Source of the DNA: Stachybotrys elegans
Lineage: Eukaryota; Ascomycota; Sordariomycetes; Hypocreales; Stachybotryaceae
Direction of reading: 5' to 3'
Length of the DNA: 64,000 nt
NCBI GenBank assembly: GCA_020746835.1
Contig: JAGPNK010000009.1
Location: 310,001-374,000 of the forward strand
Of the stretch, positions 44,329 to 56,418 are shown piece by piece (the first letter of the stretch is position 1; every line of letters starts with the position of its first letter). Under the pieces are notes generated by a model, which worked only from the letters and a program-made list of their open reading frames with translations, did no database searches and had not been told where the DNA came from. The translations under genes were made by a program, and so were the position numbers.

Positions 44329-45355
44329 AAGGATGCTCCCACAGGGGCGGAAGCTCACACCCACAAACCCATACCATGTGGTGGATGACGAGATATGACC
44401 ATCCTTATCACAATCTGTGTAATTCTCGCGGCGCGGCGCAGGAGGCCTAGGGTTGGCGTTTAGCGTTGCTATGGCTATTAGCCACTGATTTTCGCCCAGA
44501 CAGGCTTACAGGACCAGCGCGGAACCTGTGCGTTCCGTTCAGTTCGGCGTACAAGTCAAGATCTCACATCTGAGGCTCCTTCTATAGGCCGAATGGGGGA
44601 CCGGCAGACTGGACCGGTGGGTACCTGATATTACCTGATAATGCCTTATATTCTTCCATGTATTCTAGAAGGCCTACCTCGCCCTCCTGTCTGCAGCACA
44701 GGTGGACTCTTTCCAGGAAGCGACATTGATTCCGCAGGAACAGACCTGTATATATACCCACATAACTCAATCTAAGCGTTATCTTACGCCATCTTTTACC
44801 TTTTGTTTCCGCCAGGTTAATTCGTGAGATGGTCCTCCTAAACTGGAATGAGTGCGGACTAGGCAGCATGAACCTGGCATATTCGCTTGTAGATCCCCCT
44901 CCCCCCAAGAAATACTTAGGCAGAAATGTATTTTTCTTGCCTTGTGAATCAAGGAATATTTATATCAAAGGTCATAAAAATGCAGAAAACATGGCTGCCG
45001 TGGGAATACCTGTGGTCATCAGCATTGGTGCATGACGACGAGTGATGATGCAATCAGGCGGGCCCTTCTAAGGCAGCTCTCAGATGAGGTTGGTTGTTTC
45101 CAGTTTAGGTCGCTGGGCAGTCGGGGTCGGGTTGTATTCGGCAGTGGGGAGCTCCTCCACTCACCACCCAATCCATTCCATCCACCAATACCTGGGTCAT
45201 ACGCACCAAAGCTCCAGGCTACGACCAACCACTGAACTCCGCCAGGCCAGGCACTGTTGATATTTAACCACGACCGCCAGCCACCGTGCCGAGTATCCCT
45301 TCGCGATACGCCGGCACACGAGGACCCCCCAGCGCGCCTGAGGAAGTCCATCGCC
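44329..45355. other. Gene-free 1.0 kb between methyltransferase and VPS18
   Basis: The middle (about 44590-45000) is AT-rich with GGTACCTGATATTACCTGAT-type repeated words. No gene is seen. The last 150 bases should be the VPS18 leader. Confidence 0.5.
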
Positions 45356-48300
45356 ATGTCTCTGGTTTCCAACGACGGCTTCGTCGCCTCCAACGGCGCC
45401 GTGGGCCTCGACGAGCTGCCCATCTTCTCCGTCGAGCACGTCCAACTGCAGTTCTCCATCGCCGCCGATTTCGTCGCAGCTCAGGTTGCCAACAACGTCA
45501 TTATCCTTGCGCTGTCAAATGGTCGAATCCTGCGCATCGATCTGGAGCGTCCCGAGGACATTGACGGTAAGCCAACCCCCTTCGCGTACACCCAGTGGAC
45601 AGAGTCCTCGAGCGAGTCAGGGCCGGCTGACATGCGTGCAAACTAGACATTGACCTACCCAAGAAGCCTTCCGAGGTCGGTGTAATACGGCGCATGTTTC
45701 TCGATCCTACCGCCTCGCATCTGATCATCTGCACGGCCCTCGGCGAGAACTACTATCTTCATTCCCAGTCCAGGCAGCCCCGAGCGCTCGGGCGCCTCCG
45801 GGGCGTATCTATCGAGAGTGTTGCTTGGAACCCCTCACTGCCGACAGCCTCGACACGGGAGATTCTTCTCGGCGCATCGGACGGTAACATTTACGAGGCC
45901 TTCATCGAGACGTCCAACGAGTTCTACAAGAAGGAGGTGAAGCACTTCAAAACGCTACACAGGCTTCCCGACGGTGCCATTACGGGCCTCTGGGTGGACG
46001 TTCTGCAGGAGAAGTCGGATCTGCGCAGGGTCGTGATAGGTACGCAGAGCAGGCTGTTCCACCTTGTCGGCAAGGTCGGTCACAGCCACGATGGCAGTGG
46101 TTCCATCTACACGAAACTGTTCGAATCGGAGCAGCCGATTGTCCACGAGCTCCCGAGGACATCGACTGGCTCAAATTCCTCGCTGGCTGTGTCTCCAGAC
46201 TCTCCCGATCTCGACCCACATGACAGAGCCGTGCACGAGCGAGCATATGCCTGGCTATCACCCCAGGGCATCTTCCACGGCAAGCTATTGGATACTCCGG
46301 CCGATAGCAAGCTGGGCTCAATGATCTTTGCCGACTCCACCATGATATCAAAGTCGCAGATTGTGTCCTCCGAGCCATCCAGCAAACGTGCTGCTCAGCC
46401 GATTGATGCTATTGCCCTGACCCAATGGCACATCATCAGCTTGATTGGAGGCAAGGTCTACACTATCAATCGCCTAACAGGCCAGATGGTGTCTGAGCAT
46501 GACGTGCTGCGGCCCGGCCAGAGGACGCTGGGTTTCTCCGTCGATATGCAGAAGAACACGTTTTGGCTTTTCACCTCGGAAGAGATATACGAAATTGTGG
46601 TGCGGGATGAGGACAGGAATATTTGGCAAATCATGATGCAGACCCAACAGTTTGAGGAAGCACTACACCACGCCCGCACTCCGACCCAGAAGGAGACAGT
46701 TGCGGCAGCCTACGGAGACTATCTGTCCTCGAAGAAGCACTGGAACGAGGCAGCGACCGTCTATGGCCGGAGCAACAAGCCCTTTGAGGATATTGCTCTC
46801 AGCCTGATCGACAACAACCAGCCAGATGCCCTGCGCCAGTTCCTCCTTACGAGGATAGCCGTGACGAAGAAGTCGGCAATCATGCAGAGAGTCATGATTG
46901 CCAGCTGGCTGGTGGAAATCTTCATGGCCAAGCTCAACTCTTTGGACGACACCATCATAACCCAAGCTGAGCTTTCCGAAAACCTCAGCCCGACCGAATC
47001 GCGGAAGCTCCTCGAGTCTGTCCGCAAGGAGTACCAGGACTTTGTCAACAAGTACAAGAACGACCTGGACCGCAAGACGGTCTACGATGTCATCAGCAGT
47101 CACGGCCGGGAGGAAGAGCTTCTCTACTTTGCCAATGTCGTCAACGACTACAACTTTGTTCTCTCTTACTGGGTGCAGAGGGAAAGATGGCCTGAGGTTT
47201 TGAACGTGCTGAAGAAGCAGACTGATCCCGACGTCTTTTATCGCTACAGCAGCGTCCTCATGACACATGTCGCACAAGAGACGGTCGACATTCTTATGAG
47301 GCATTCTGATCTCAAGGCCAGGAAGCTTATCCCGGCCCTTCTCGAGTACAACCGAACTTTCCAGGCGAGCGGCGGCACCCAGAACCAGGCCATCCGATAC
47401 CTAAACTACGTTGTGTACCAACTGAACTCGAAGGATGCGGCGGTTCACAACACACTAGTATCAATGTACGCATCACAGCCGTCCAAGGATGAGTCGGGCC
47501 TCTTGTCCTATTTGCAAGCGCAAGGGGATGAGCCACGATATGACCCCGACTTTGCCCTGAGGCAATGCATTCAGCACCACCGAACACTATCTTGTGTTCA
47601 CATCTACACCAATATGGGCCAATACCTCGAGGCAGTTGACCTTGCCCTGTCCCATAACGAGATGGACATTGCAGCAGTGATTGCGGACCGTCCCATGTCA
47701 AACGAAAGACTGAGGAAAAGGCTATGGCTGGCCGTTGCGCGCAAGGTCATCTCCCAGTCCAATGGCATCAAGACGGCTATCGAATTCCTGAAGCGCTGCG
47801 AACTGCTGAAGATCGAGGACCTGATACCGTTCTTCCCGGACTTTGTCGTAATCGACGACTTCAAGGAGGAGATCTGCGGCGCTCTCGAGGACTACAGCCG
47901 CAACATCGACAATCTGAAGAAGGAAATGGACGAGTCCTCGCAAACGGCCGCCAACATCAAGGTCGATATCGCAGCTTTGGACCAGCGCTATGCCATCGTC
48001 GAACCGGGAGAGAAGTGCTATGCATGCGGGTTGCCACTGCTTAGCAGGCAGTTCTTTGTCTTCCCATGCCAGCATTCGTTCCACTCTGACTGCCTCGGAC
48101 GGAGGGTCCTGGAGCAGGCTGGCGTGGGGAAGTCGTCGAGAATCAAGGAGCTTCAGATGCAGATCCACAAGGGACTCGTGAGCGGAGCCAAGCGCGAGGC
48201 TGTCGTGGCGGAACTCGACTCATTAGTGGCATCAGCATGGTAAGTGGTGCAGAAGCATGCATGTTGAGGATTTATCTGCTAATCACTATTTTATAGCATA

Positions 48301-48381
48301 CTGTGCAGCGAGTTTGCTATCAAGCGAATCGACGAGCCATTCATTACTAAGAACGATAAACCAGAGGAATGGGCTCTATAA
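45356..48381 (+). CDS. VPS18: Vacuolar sorting protein 18 (VPS18/PEP3), HOPS/CORVET subunit
   Basis: Core subunit of the HOPS and CORVET tethers that fuse membranes with the vacuole and endosomes. Exons 45356-45566, 45647-48239 and 48297-48381 give 2889 nt, 962 aa. N-terminal beta-propeller (VIILALSNGRILRIDLERPE, IRRMFLDPTASHLIICTALG, YYLHSQSRQPRALGRLRG), then the alpha-solenoid (YGDYLSSKKHWNEAATVYGR, YFANVVNDYNFVLSYWVQRE). The C-terminal RING-H2 has CYACGLPLLSRQFFVFPCQH, SFHSDCLG, then CILC encoded across the final intron. Only with the last exon (ending DEPFITKNDKPEEWAL) is the RING complete. Without splicing, the frame stops at a TAA just after the donor. It converges on the V-ATPase proteolipid gene, 157 bp away. 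Confidence 0.95.
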
Positions 48382-48538
48382 TCAAGAATCCAAGGCGTCG
48401 AACAATGGTGTAATCCAAGGAGCGATCTATAGATATTCTGATACCCTTCCAATTGATACCTTGATTTATGCAACATAGCTTGACTGGACATCCAGATGCG
48501 CAATGGCCTGGTGTCTCTTGGCTGTCGACCATCCTATT

Positions 48539-49264
48539 CTACACGCATTCCGTCACGTCCAGGTTCGACCTCGTGAGCATGAGGATGGACACAATGACGC
48601 CGTACAGTCCCAGCACCTCGGAGAAGATCAGGATGAGAACCATGCCTACGTACAGGCGAGGCTGTTGGGTGCTTGCCCGGACTAAACGCAATCAGCAGCA
48701 GACCTCACGAATGGAGGAGATGGGGGACGAACCTCCTGCATCGCCCACGATGCCAATGGCAAAACCAGCGGCCATGCCGCACAGGCCGACTGATATACCG
48801 GCGCCCAGCTGCATGAATGCAGTGTAGACTGTCATCTTCTCCTTGATGCTCCCCGTCATGATGACGCTGATGACGAGGCCGTAGATGGATAGGATCTGAG
48901 CCATGATGGCGCATATCCTACATACACAATGCTTCAGCGGCTATTTCCCCGAGTGGTATTGCATGGTCACGCACGTATTCTGCATCAATCGATCGGGTCG
49001 GAGTATGCCGCTCGAGAAGATGGCCCCGGAGGATTTGGCGGTGCCGTAGGCGGCGCCCAAGGTGGTCAAGGTGATGGCGCATGCGCAGCCCATGGCGCCA
49101 AAGAAGGACTAGGAGGGAGTCAATGTTGCTCGGCAGGGTATGGTGTTGGAAGTTTACGGACGGCATAGGTTGGGCTGGATTCCATGTGTTAGCATTTAGA
49201 GGATGGCGAGATCGGTTGGGCGGGCGTACCATCGCTCGAGGTTCGCGTAAAGTGCTGCGTCCAT
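48539..49264 (-). CDS. V-ATPase c-type proteolipid (Vma3-like paralog)
   Basis: Membrane-rotor subunit of the vacuolar H+-ATPase. Five exons, 49264-49230, a 13-nt exon 49174-49162, 49108-48975, 48917-48733 and 48681-48539, sum to 510 nt (169 aa). An ATG three codons further upstream (49273) is also possible. Four hydrophobic helices are visible: [60 protein letters not shown] and [20 protein letters not shown]. The essential proton-carrying Glu of helix 4 is kept ([10 protein letters not shown]). GDAGVR and QQPRLYVG are c-subunit signatures. The protein differs from canonical Vma3 in the first loop ([20 protein letters not shown]) and in the end DVTECV, so it is probably a divergent paralog of the main c subunit. 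It converges on VPS18. Confidence 0.85.
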
Positions 49265-52070
49265 GCTGATCATAGGGGACGAGTATTATCACAGGGTTTC
49301 AGCGTATACGTATACAAGTTGTTGAGGTTGAGATGGGATCGAATACAGTTAAATTTCATCAGAGATTCGGCACCAGGTTGACCTTATGTCTTCTCCTTCT
49401 CTCACTGGTCATCTAGAAATCACCTCACAGAGACTACTGGACGTTAAGCATAATTTGGCTGCCTAGAGAAGCCTGTCAGATAACTGCGCCTAGATGTGTA
49501 TCCGGAGGGTAGTCAGCTTGGTGCGTCGTAAGCACATGGAGCGGTTGCGCCAGGCAGACATATTTCCTGAGCAACTATTGGCGGCTTCCCACAACGAGGC
49601 GCCGAGCTGAAAAACAGGGCATTGGGCTAGGATATCGCTAAACAGATCTGCTCTTCTCAATTGCAGACGGAACAATGAAAGAGCGCTTGGGTTGGGACCG
49701 GAAGGTGTACCCGATGTTCTCATACTGGATCGTTTGTGGAGGATCTCATCCTGGGTGTATGTACACCGTTTGAGATCGGGCTATTAGATGGATGGGTAGG
49801 AATCCTCAATATCCTCAATTAGATGATTATTTCGGAGGGAAGAGAAAGGGTGCACGGATGGCGAGTCTGGTGGAAATGAGAGGACGAGGCCGACAGACGC
49901 ACGGAGGATGGGTCCCGGCACGGGAGGCAAAGAGGAAAGGCGACGGATGAAGGTGAAGAGACGGAGGGAGAGAGGGAGGAGGATAAAGGCGTAGCGGGCT
50001 GGTGAGCTCGGACCTGGTGAGCTGGCGAGATGGAAGATGGTGATCCTGTTGGGATCGGAGAGGAAGAGCAGAGAAGGGATCTCTGATGCCACCGCTTTGA
50101 TGCGATTGGACAGAAGATAGGAGCAAGAGGAGGTATGCCAAAGCAGGGTATGCAGCCGGGATAAGAAATGATTACAATAACAATAACAAGAGGATATGGA
50201 TATTGACAGGGCCATAGCAGACAGAATTAAGGTTAGGATGGGGATGGACAGGCATGAGCATAAGTTTGGGCAAGGGAAGACGAAACGTGCTTCCTGTATC
50301 CGCAACGTATGGACGGAGCTGGACCCTCGGCCCCAAGGGGGGAGAGGAAGAAGAAGAAGAACAAGACAAAATAGCGAATAAAACAAAGGACGGCCAAGTA
50401 CCCGGAACCGACATGATCCGGGGCAACATGGGAGGCTTAACCAAGAACGAAAGAGAATGGCCGGAGCCAAGCTGTAGCGACCTGGGTCTCCCCCTCGGCG
50501 ACCGGCGTTCATCTTTGCTGCAACGGGAGGACATCTGATACTCGGCGGCCGTTTGCCTGTCAGATTGAGGGATGATGGGATTGCTGCGACTCGCTGATCA
50601 CTGTGTGCCTTTTCATTAGATGAGTAAACTCACACACACACGCTCACACACACCGTCACATTTGGGGGCTCGGACGTGTGCAACTTTGGTTGAGCCGCTC
50701 CCGCGCCCAATCTTGAGACGACACCGACAATCCAACATGACGTGATCTTCGTCCATCATCCCAGGGTCCCAGACGCACAAGACACAGAGAAGAGAGCAGA
50801 GGCCTTGCGCGTCCCACGTATCAGATGGAAAAAAGAGCGGCCCTGGGTGGGGTCCCGCCGTTTCACATCCCCTACATCGACTTCCCGGGGTTGGCGGCGC
50901 GTCTTGGCGGCGCAGCGCCCTTCCCTCCGCTTTGGCTTGTCGGTTCGGAGGCTCTCTCTCTGGCTTGTCTTTGGCCGCCTGCCCACCGACAAAACCCACC
51001 CCCGGCTGCCGGATGGGGGGGAGGGAGGGGGGAGGGGACAGGGCTCCTGTTAGTCTGCGTCAAATGCCGTTTGGTCTGGGATGCTGGGATCGAGGCGCAT
51101 GATTTTCGGAACTCTGGCGCAGGGGGGAGGGTTCCATCCCATCACTCTCTACCTCTCTGCCTGCCTTGTAGCGCTTCCGCACTGGCTGCGTCGCTCCCTG
51201 GTTGCCGTGTGGCGCACACACAGGCAGGCTTCTCCAGATCGCTACCGCGCCTCTTCTCGTCGTCGTTCTTTTCGCATTGGCGCTTGGCATTGGCGCTGCC
51301 TCAGACGGGCGCTGGGTGGGTTCGGGTCTTCTTGGTACGACAACGAGAACCTTAGATTCTAAGGCACCAAAACGGTAATCATTTTCAGTTGTTGTGGTTT
51401 GAAGGAAGTACCTTGGCTACAGCATCTTGGCTATATGGTCGGCAGGTACCCACCCTCGCGACGGCCCTCCTTCCCGCCTTCTGCCACTTCCTCCTTCTTT
51501 CCTTCTCTCTCTTTTTTTTTTTGCATCAAACGTCGCAGGAAGACGTCTTGCTGGTTTCTCTTCTTTCACTTCTCTTCGTTCCTTTTCGGTATTTCCTATT
51601 GTTCTTTATACCTTTCGAACCTCTCTTTTATTCTCTACTGTCGTTCTTGCCGTACTTGTTTAATTCTTTATTGTGTGATTGCTTCTGCGCCGCGCAGCAC
51701 ATACGTCAACCAGCACGCCTCTCATCATCGAAAACAGCAAGAAGAAGAAGAAGAAGAAGAAGACGACAAAGGACGCCAAAAGACCTGCTAGCTAAGCCGA
51801 CTTAGTTTGGGTGACGACGCTCGATTACGAATTTCCCACCACTTCTCGGATCTATCTTTGCCGAGAGTCCCTCGGATCGACACAGCCTCCTCGGGCTGGC
51901 ACCAGCAAGCTTCACATCAGGAGGAAGAAACGGGTTTCCCTACGTTGCTCGGCTTTAGCTGGATGGTTTCGACGCTGGTATAAGAACGCGGGCTGTTCTT
52001 GTGCCTCTGCCGGTGTCCTGCGCTGGCTGGCATATTTGGGGACGTTTCCACGTGGCAGCATTTCGACAGC
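49265..52070. promoter_or_regulatory. Divergent gene-free region, V-ATPase proteolipid / aspartyl protease
   Basis: About 2.8 kb between divergent start codons. Purine-rich on the + strand at 49850-50400 (CT-rich leader for the minus gene) and pyrimidine-rich at 51460-51660 (leader of the protease gene). A CA-rich tract lies at 50631-50660 and an AAG repeat at about 51738-51763. Open frames such as 49784-50512 on the minus strand are low-complexity. Confidence 0.5.
51738..51763. repeat. (AAG)n run
   Basis: Eight to nine AAG units in the leader of the aspartyl-protease gene. Confidence 0.85.
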
Positions 52071-53566
52071 ATGAAGTCTGCTACCATTCTGCATCCTCTG
52101 CTATGTATTGGTGCCGCTTTTCTGTCGTCGGCTCAAGCCATCAAACTCAACAAGCGCGAGGATGGTGAGCCTAGAGTTGTCGGGCTGCAGCTGCAGCGGC
52201 AGCACATCTCAGACCCCGTAGCCTACGACAAGGCTCGTAGCAGGTTACGGAGGCGGCAGGAGGGAACGGTTGATGTGACAATCGACAACCTCGTGGGTTC
52301 TTGCCTCCCGGGCTGGTCTCGTACGTATCTTGCTGATCACACTCCCTTCTCTAGGCGACTCTCTATTACTTCAATGCTTCTCTAGGGACACCACCTCAAG
52401 ACATTCGAGTGCACCTGGATACTGGGAGCAGCGATCTCTGGGTCAACAGTCCCAATTCTCGATTGTGCAGCATGCAGTCCAACCCTTGCGGAGTTTCCGG
52501 AACATATGTCGCCAACTCATCGTCGACCTACGAGTACTTGGATAGTGACTTCAACATTTCTTACGTCGACGGGTCTGGTGCCTCGGGTGATTATGTGACG
52601 GACACGATACACATTACGGGCGTCGAGCTGGAGCAGTTTCAATTTGGAGTCGGATATACGAGTTCGTCATCACAGGGCATCCTCGGCATTGGCTACCCTT
52701 CCAACGAGGTTCAGGTGGCCCGGAACAACAAGGCCCCCTACGACAACCTCCCAGCAAAGCTCGCAGCCGATGGTCATATTGCGTCGAATGCCTACAGCAT
52801 GTGGCTGAATGGAATCAATGCGACATCGGGCAGTCTGCTTTTTGGTGGCGTGAATCGCGCACAATATCAGGGTGAGCTGGTGAGCTTGCCCATTGAGCGG
52901 GTAGGCGACGAGTTCAACGAGTTCTACATTACCATGACCAAGCTTAGCCTCGGATCTACTACTATTCAGGAGGATATGGCACTGGCCGTCCTGGTGGACT
53001 CGGGCTCAACACTGACATATCTCCCCGACGACATTGTGGCGGAGATTTACAACATGACCAACGCTGTCTACGAAGAGACGGAAGGAGTTGCCTTTGTTCC
53101 TTGCGCACTCGGGGAGCAGACTGCCAATATGACTTTCACCTTTAGTGAGCCTGCATCGATTGCCGTCTCTCTCAACGAGCTGGTCATCGACTTTGCCGAC
53201 CTCACTGGCCGACAGCTGTCCTTCTCAAACGGTGTCCCGGCCTGCTTGTTCGGCGTGGCTCCAGCGGGAGACTCGACAAACGTGCTCGGTGATACGTTCC
53301 TGAGGAGTGCCTACGTTGTCTATGATTTGGACAACAACGAGATTTCTCTCGCGCAGACCGTCTTCAACCCCGGGGAAGCGGATATTCTCGAGATCGGAAC
53401 TGGGCCTGACGCCGTACCCGAGGCGAACCTCGTTTCTGCGCCAGTGGCTGCTAGTTCCGGCCTGCCAAAGGATAGCGGCGCAGGCACGGTCGCACCATGG
53501 GTCTCGGGGACGATGGTGGCGGGATCTTTAGCGGCCTTGGTCGGTGCGTTGGTGCTGATCTTCTGA
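52071..53566 (+). CDS. Secreted GPI-type aspartyl protease (yapsin/OpsB-like)
   Basis: Pepsin-family aspartic endoprotease, probably cell-wall or membrane bound. Exons 52071-52292 and 52355-53566 give 477 aa. Signal peptide about residues 1-23 (ILHPLLCIGAAFLSSAQA). The propeptide holds dibasic sites (NKRED, RLRRRQEG) suitable for Kex2. Catalytic motifs are HLDTGSSDLWV (Asp 96) and VLVDSGSTLTYLP (Asp 289). Paired cysteines near 115-125 and 335-375 are consistent with the fold (CSMQSNPCG, PACLFGV). The linker before the tail is Pro/Ala/Ser-rich and the last 25 residues are hydrophobic (VSGTMVAGSLAALVGALVLI), a good GPI signal. Several N-x-S/T sites are present. The GPI-type tail is not found in secreted digestive pepsins. 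I place the intron at CTC|GTGGGT because it restores ATLYYFNASLGTPPQD. Confidence 0.92.
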
Positions 53567-54243
53567 GACGGGCCATGTTACGAGATGTCAGACTTGCAGT
53601 TTGGTGGGGGCGAAGGAGTTGGCAGATTTTCTGGGAGATGGTCGAATTGCATATACTCTTGAATGGATGGTTGCATTGCGAAGGCGTTTTGGGAATTATG
53701 AGAAGCCGTACCGGCTCTTGGTCTACATTACAGCAGCATATTGAAGACGAGACAGGTCTGGACGCTGTGAACCATGTTCTGGTTACGGCGGGCTTGCACC
53801 TGCTCTACGAGGTAATACGGCCACACAATTTAGAGTACAGTATCAACTCAACATACACATGAGTAGTAAAGTCAAATATATACGCACAATGAGGAAGCAT
53901 CTATCTCTCATCAGCATGTCTCGGGCGCAGGTGGCTATCCCGATAGATGTGATAGAAACAAAGACACGTGAATTACACAATTCAACAATCACTGAATAAC
54001 TAGAAGAGAGTTGGGTTTGCTATGTGAAGAAGCGCTAGTCTTGGTTAAAGACATGCCCATTGGGCCATATCCAAGACATCCGTTGCCTCCATCCACAAAC
54101 GCCGATCCCACGACCAAAAAACCTCCGATAAGCACAGTCAACGTAACTCGCACACTCACACTTCTCACCCAAACAACATCCAACTCCAACACCAAGAAGA
54201 GTCCTTCCGAGTGGAGAAAGAAAACAGGAAAAAAGGGAAGACA
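53567..54243. other. Gene-free spacer between protease and PEBP gene
   Basis: About 0.7 kb with no supported gene. It contains the protease 3' UTR and the promoter of the PEBP-family gene. Confidence 0.5.
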
Positions 54244-55005
54244 ATGGCCGCCTACATCGAATCAGCCATCAGCTGGCTGCTCCTCAACGCGCGGGGCCGC
54301 GACGCCGCCGCCTTCTCCACCACGCCGGGCTTCTCGGCCGACGGCGGCGCCGCCGCAGCCACGCCCACGGTCACGGTGACGTCGCCGGCGTGCGGGCCCT
54401 CGGGCGCGACGCTGGGCCCCGCGTACATGCAGGGCGGCGAGGGCCTGTTCCCCGGCCTGGAGTGGGAGGACGTCGAGGGCGTGGCCGAGTGGCTCGTGTT
54501 TTGCGAGGACGTGGATGCGCCGTTCCCTACGCCGTTGTGTCATGGGTGAGCTCTCTCTCTCTCTCTCTCTCCTGTTGTTGGGAGGGGCATGTGTGGTTGA
54601 TTCCTTGTGCAACAGCTTCTTCCTGGGTATACCAAAGGACAAGAGAGCCATCACGCACGACGACATACAGCAGGACGCATCGGCCAAGAACCGCGTCCAG
54701 GGAGGCTTCTACTACGGCAAGAGCCTCGCCGGGCCCATCTACATGCTCCCGCGGCCGCTGCTCAACCACGGCCCTCATCGGTGTATGTATACCTTTCCCC
54801 GTTCATGGTTCTTCATGAGTAGGTTGTTGTTGTGTGTTTCTGACATGGTTTTAAAAAAGACTTCTTCACCGTCGTCGCACTCAAGGAGCCGCTGGATGCC
54901 GCCTTTGTCGCCTCGAGGCCGAGCCGCGCGCAGCTCGCTGTCGCCGTGGAGGGGAAAGTGCTTGCTTGGGGACGGTGGACGGGGCAGTGCGAGAGGAAGA
55001 TGTGA
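54244..55005 (+). CDS. Phosphatidylethanolamine-binding-protein (PEBP) family protein
   Basis: Three exons, 54244-54545, 54616-54782 and 54860-55005, give 615 nt, 204 aa. The PEBP fold is recognisable by the anion-pocket motifs: FCEDVDAPFPTPLCHG at about 85-100 (DPDAP-like) and GPHRYFFTVVALKEP at about 153-167, where the GxHRY motif is completed across the last intron. PEBP proteins bind phosphatidylethanolamine or act as kinase or protease inhibitors; the fungal member's role is not known. No signal peptide is seen, so it is probably cytosolic. The N-terminal half is very GC-rich with many Ala/Gly codons. The intron after exon 1 begins with a CT run. It is convergent with the prolyl-hydroxylase-like gene, 89 bp apart. 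Confidence 0.85.
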
Positions 55006-55094
55006 ATGGAGAGTCGCATGTGATCTTGTGTATCTGTATCTGTATATGTATGCTGTATCCAAGACACCCATATGCTGAGTGCCATGTCCTCCGC

Positions 55095-56042
55095 TCATTC
55101 TATCCGTCCAAAGCTCCAGATGTTGAGCCCGACCTTGACGCCCTTCTTGACCGGCAGTCCGGCATGCCACGTCTCGTCGTATCCACGGCCATGCGGCGCA
55201 AAGTTCTCCCAATACACGGCGTTCCCCGGGACGACTTTGAATACCGTGCCACCGCTGTCCTTCCCCTCCTCCTCCTCGTGCTTCTCGCACTCGACAAACT
55301 CGCACCACCGCCCGCCCTCCTCCTCCTCCTCCCCCTCCGCTCTCCCCTTCAGCAGCGGGAACTCAGTCCCGCCGCCTTCCAGTCCCTCCGCTGCGTCCAC
55401 CCACGCCATGAAGCTGCTGACGCGGCCCCAGCCACCCGCGTTGGTGCTCCAGTCAAAGTGATGCCCGTAGTGCCCGCCCGTGACGTAGCGCTGCGTGCGC
55501 AGCCGCTCGATCCAGACGTCGCGCCGCCAGCCCTGGAGGGCCCGCGCGCGCTGCTCAATGCACCGCACCGTCGGCGTCCGCGGGATCAGTGCCACCGAGG
55601 AGTCGCGCACTCTAGTATCACGTTGGGTGGTGTGGCCGTCGTTGGTGATCGTTGATGACTCGAAGAGTGGTTCGCTGGGGGCGCATCTCAGCCACACTGC
55701 ACACATAAAAAAAAAAGAAATAACAGTCATAATAAAAACGGCGTTGAGCAATAGAAGCGAGTCGCCTCACCTTATCTCGAGAAGGTGCTTCCTCTCATGC
55801 TCGCTGAGGAAGTTTTCAATGTATATAACCAGCGGCTCCCTCCTCAGAATCCTCACCGAGTATGCATCCGGTGCACACTCCAACGCCGTGTCATTGGCAT
55901 TGTCCAGCGCCAGCAGCGACTCGTTGAGCAGAGGGCGTGGTGAGAGCCTAGTTCGACTTTGCTGGTGTGGGAAGAGTAGCTGATTGATGGGATTGGAGAA
56001 GAAGATGACGATGGCAACAAAGCCAATTATGTAAGAGAGCAT
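55095..56042 (-). CDS. 2OG-Fe(II) oxygenase, prolyl-4-hydroxylase type
   Basis: Two exons, 56042-55771 and 55674-55095, give 852 nt, 283 aa. An N-terminal hydrophobic anchor or signal (MLSYIIGFVAIVIFFSNPI) suggests an ER/Golgi luminal location. The P4H-type domain includes RRDVWIERLRTQRYVTGGHY, the Fe-binding HxD within GHHFDW, a loop of low-complexity Glu (EGEEEEEGGRW), and the distal His and 2-oxoglutarate-binding Lys in ETWHAGLPVKKGVKVGLNIW. VVPGNAVYWENFAPHGRGYD is typical of collagen-like P4H alpha relatives. Substrate is unknown. The acceptor after CCCCCAG at 55675 restores LLEISEPLFESST; the more upstream CAG does not keep the frame. It is convergent with the PEBP gene and transcribed in the same direction as the Zn2Cys6 gene. 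Confidence 0.88.
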
Positions 56043-56418
56043 CTTTCGTGGCGGATCGAGTATGAATACAGTTCCATCCACACACACACACACATAGGCA
56101 GTAAGTTGAGCATCGAGTGTGAGAGCGCGACCGGAAACACCGGAAGTCTCGGGCTTAGTACTAAGACGCCGTCGGGATCATCACCTGACTAGGCTACTAA
56201 CGACAACGCTCATCTCTATTGGTTTCACTCCCTATTGCCAAGTTGGGGTAATTTTAGGAGATGTGTGGTATTCTACAGCAAGGGTCTAAATCCTGAAAGC
56301 ACATCCCAGCGCAGCCAGTCCATCATCACTTTCTCAGTATCATACACATCGTACAATGTCCAAATGTCAAGCGTCTCAGTCCATAAATCGTACACGTGCT
56401 GTCAGTCACAGCATTCAT
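56043..56418. other. Spacer between the oxygenase start and transcription-factor stop
   Basis: About 0.4 kb. It contains the promoter of the oxygenase gene and the 3' end of the transcription-factor gene. No coding region is seen. Confidence 0.55.

Noticed and set aside
49784..50512. 242-codon frame on the minus strand
   Set aside because: Low-complexity Ser/Leu/Pro sequence in a CT-rich leader.
55676..55706. More upstream intron acceptor (TGCAG) in the oxygenase gene
   Set aside because: It shifts the frame and leads to an early stop; the CCCCCAG acceptor restores the family sequence.
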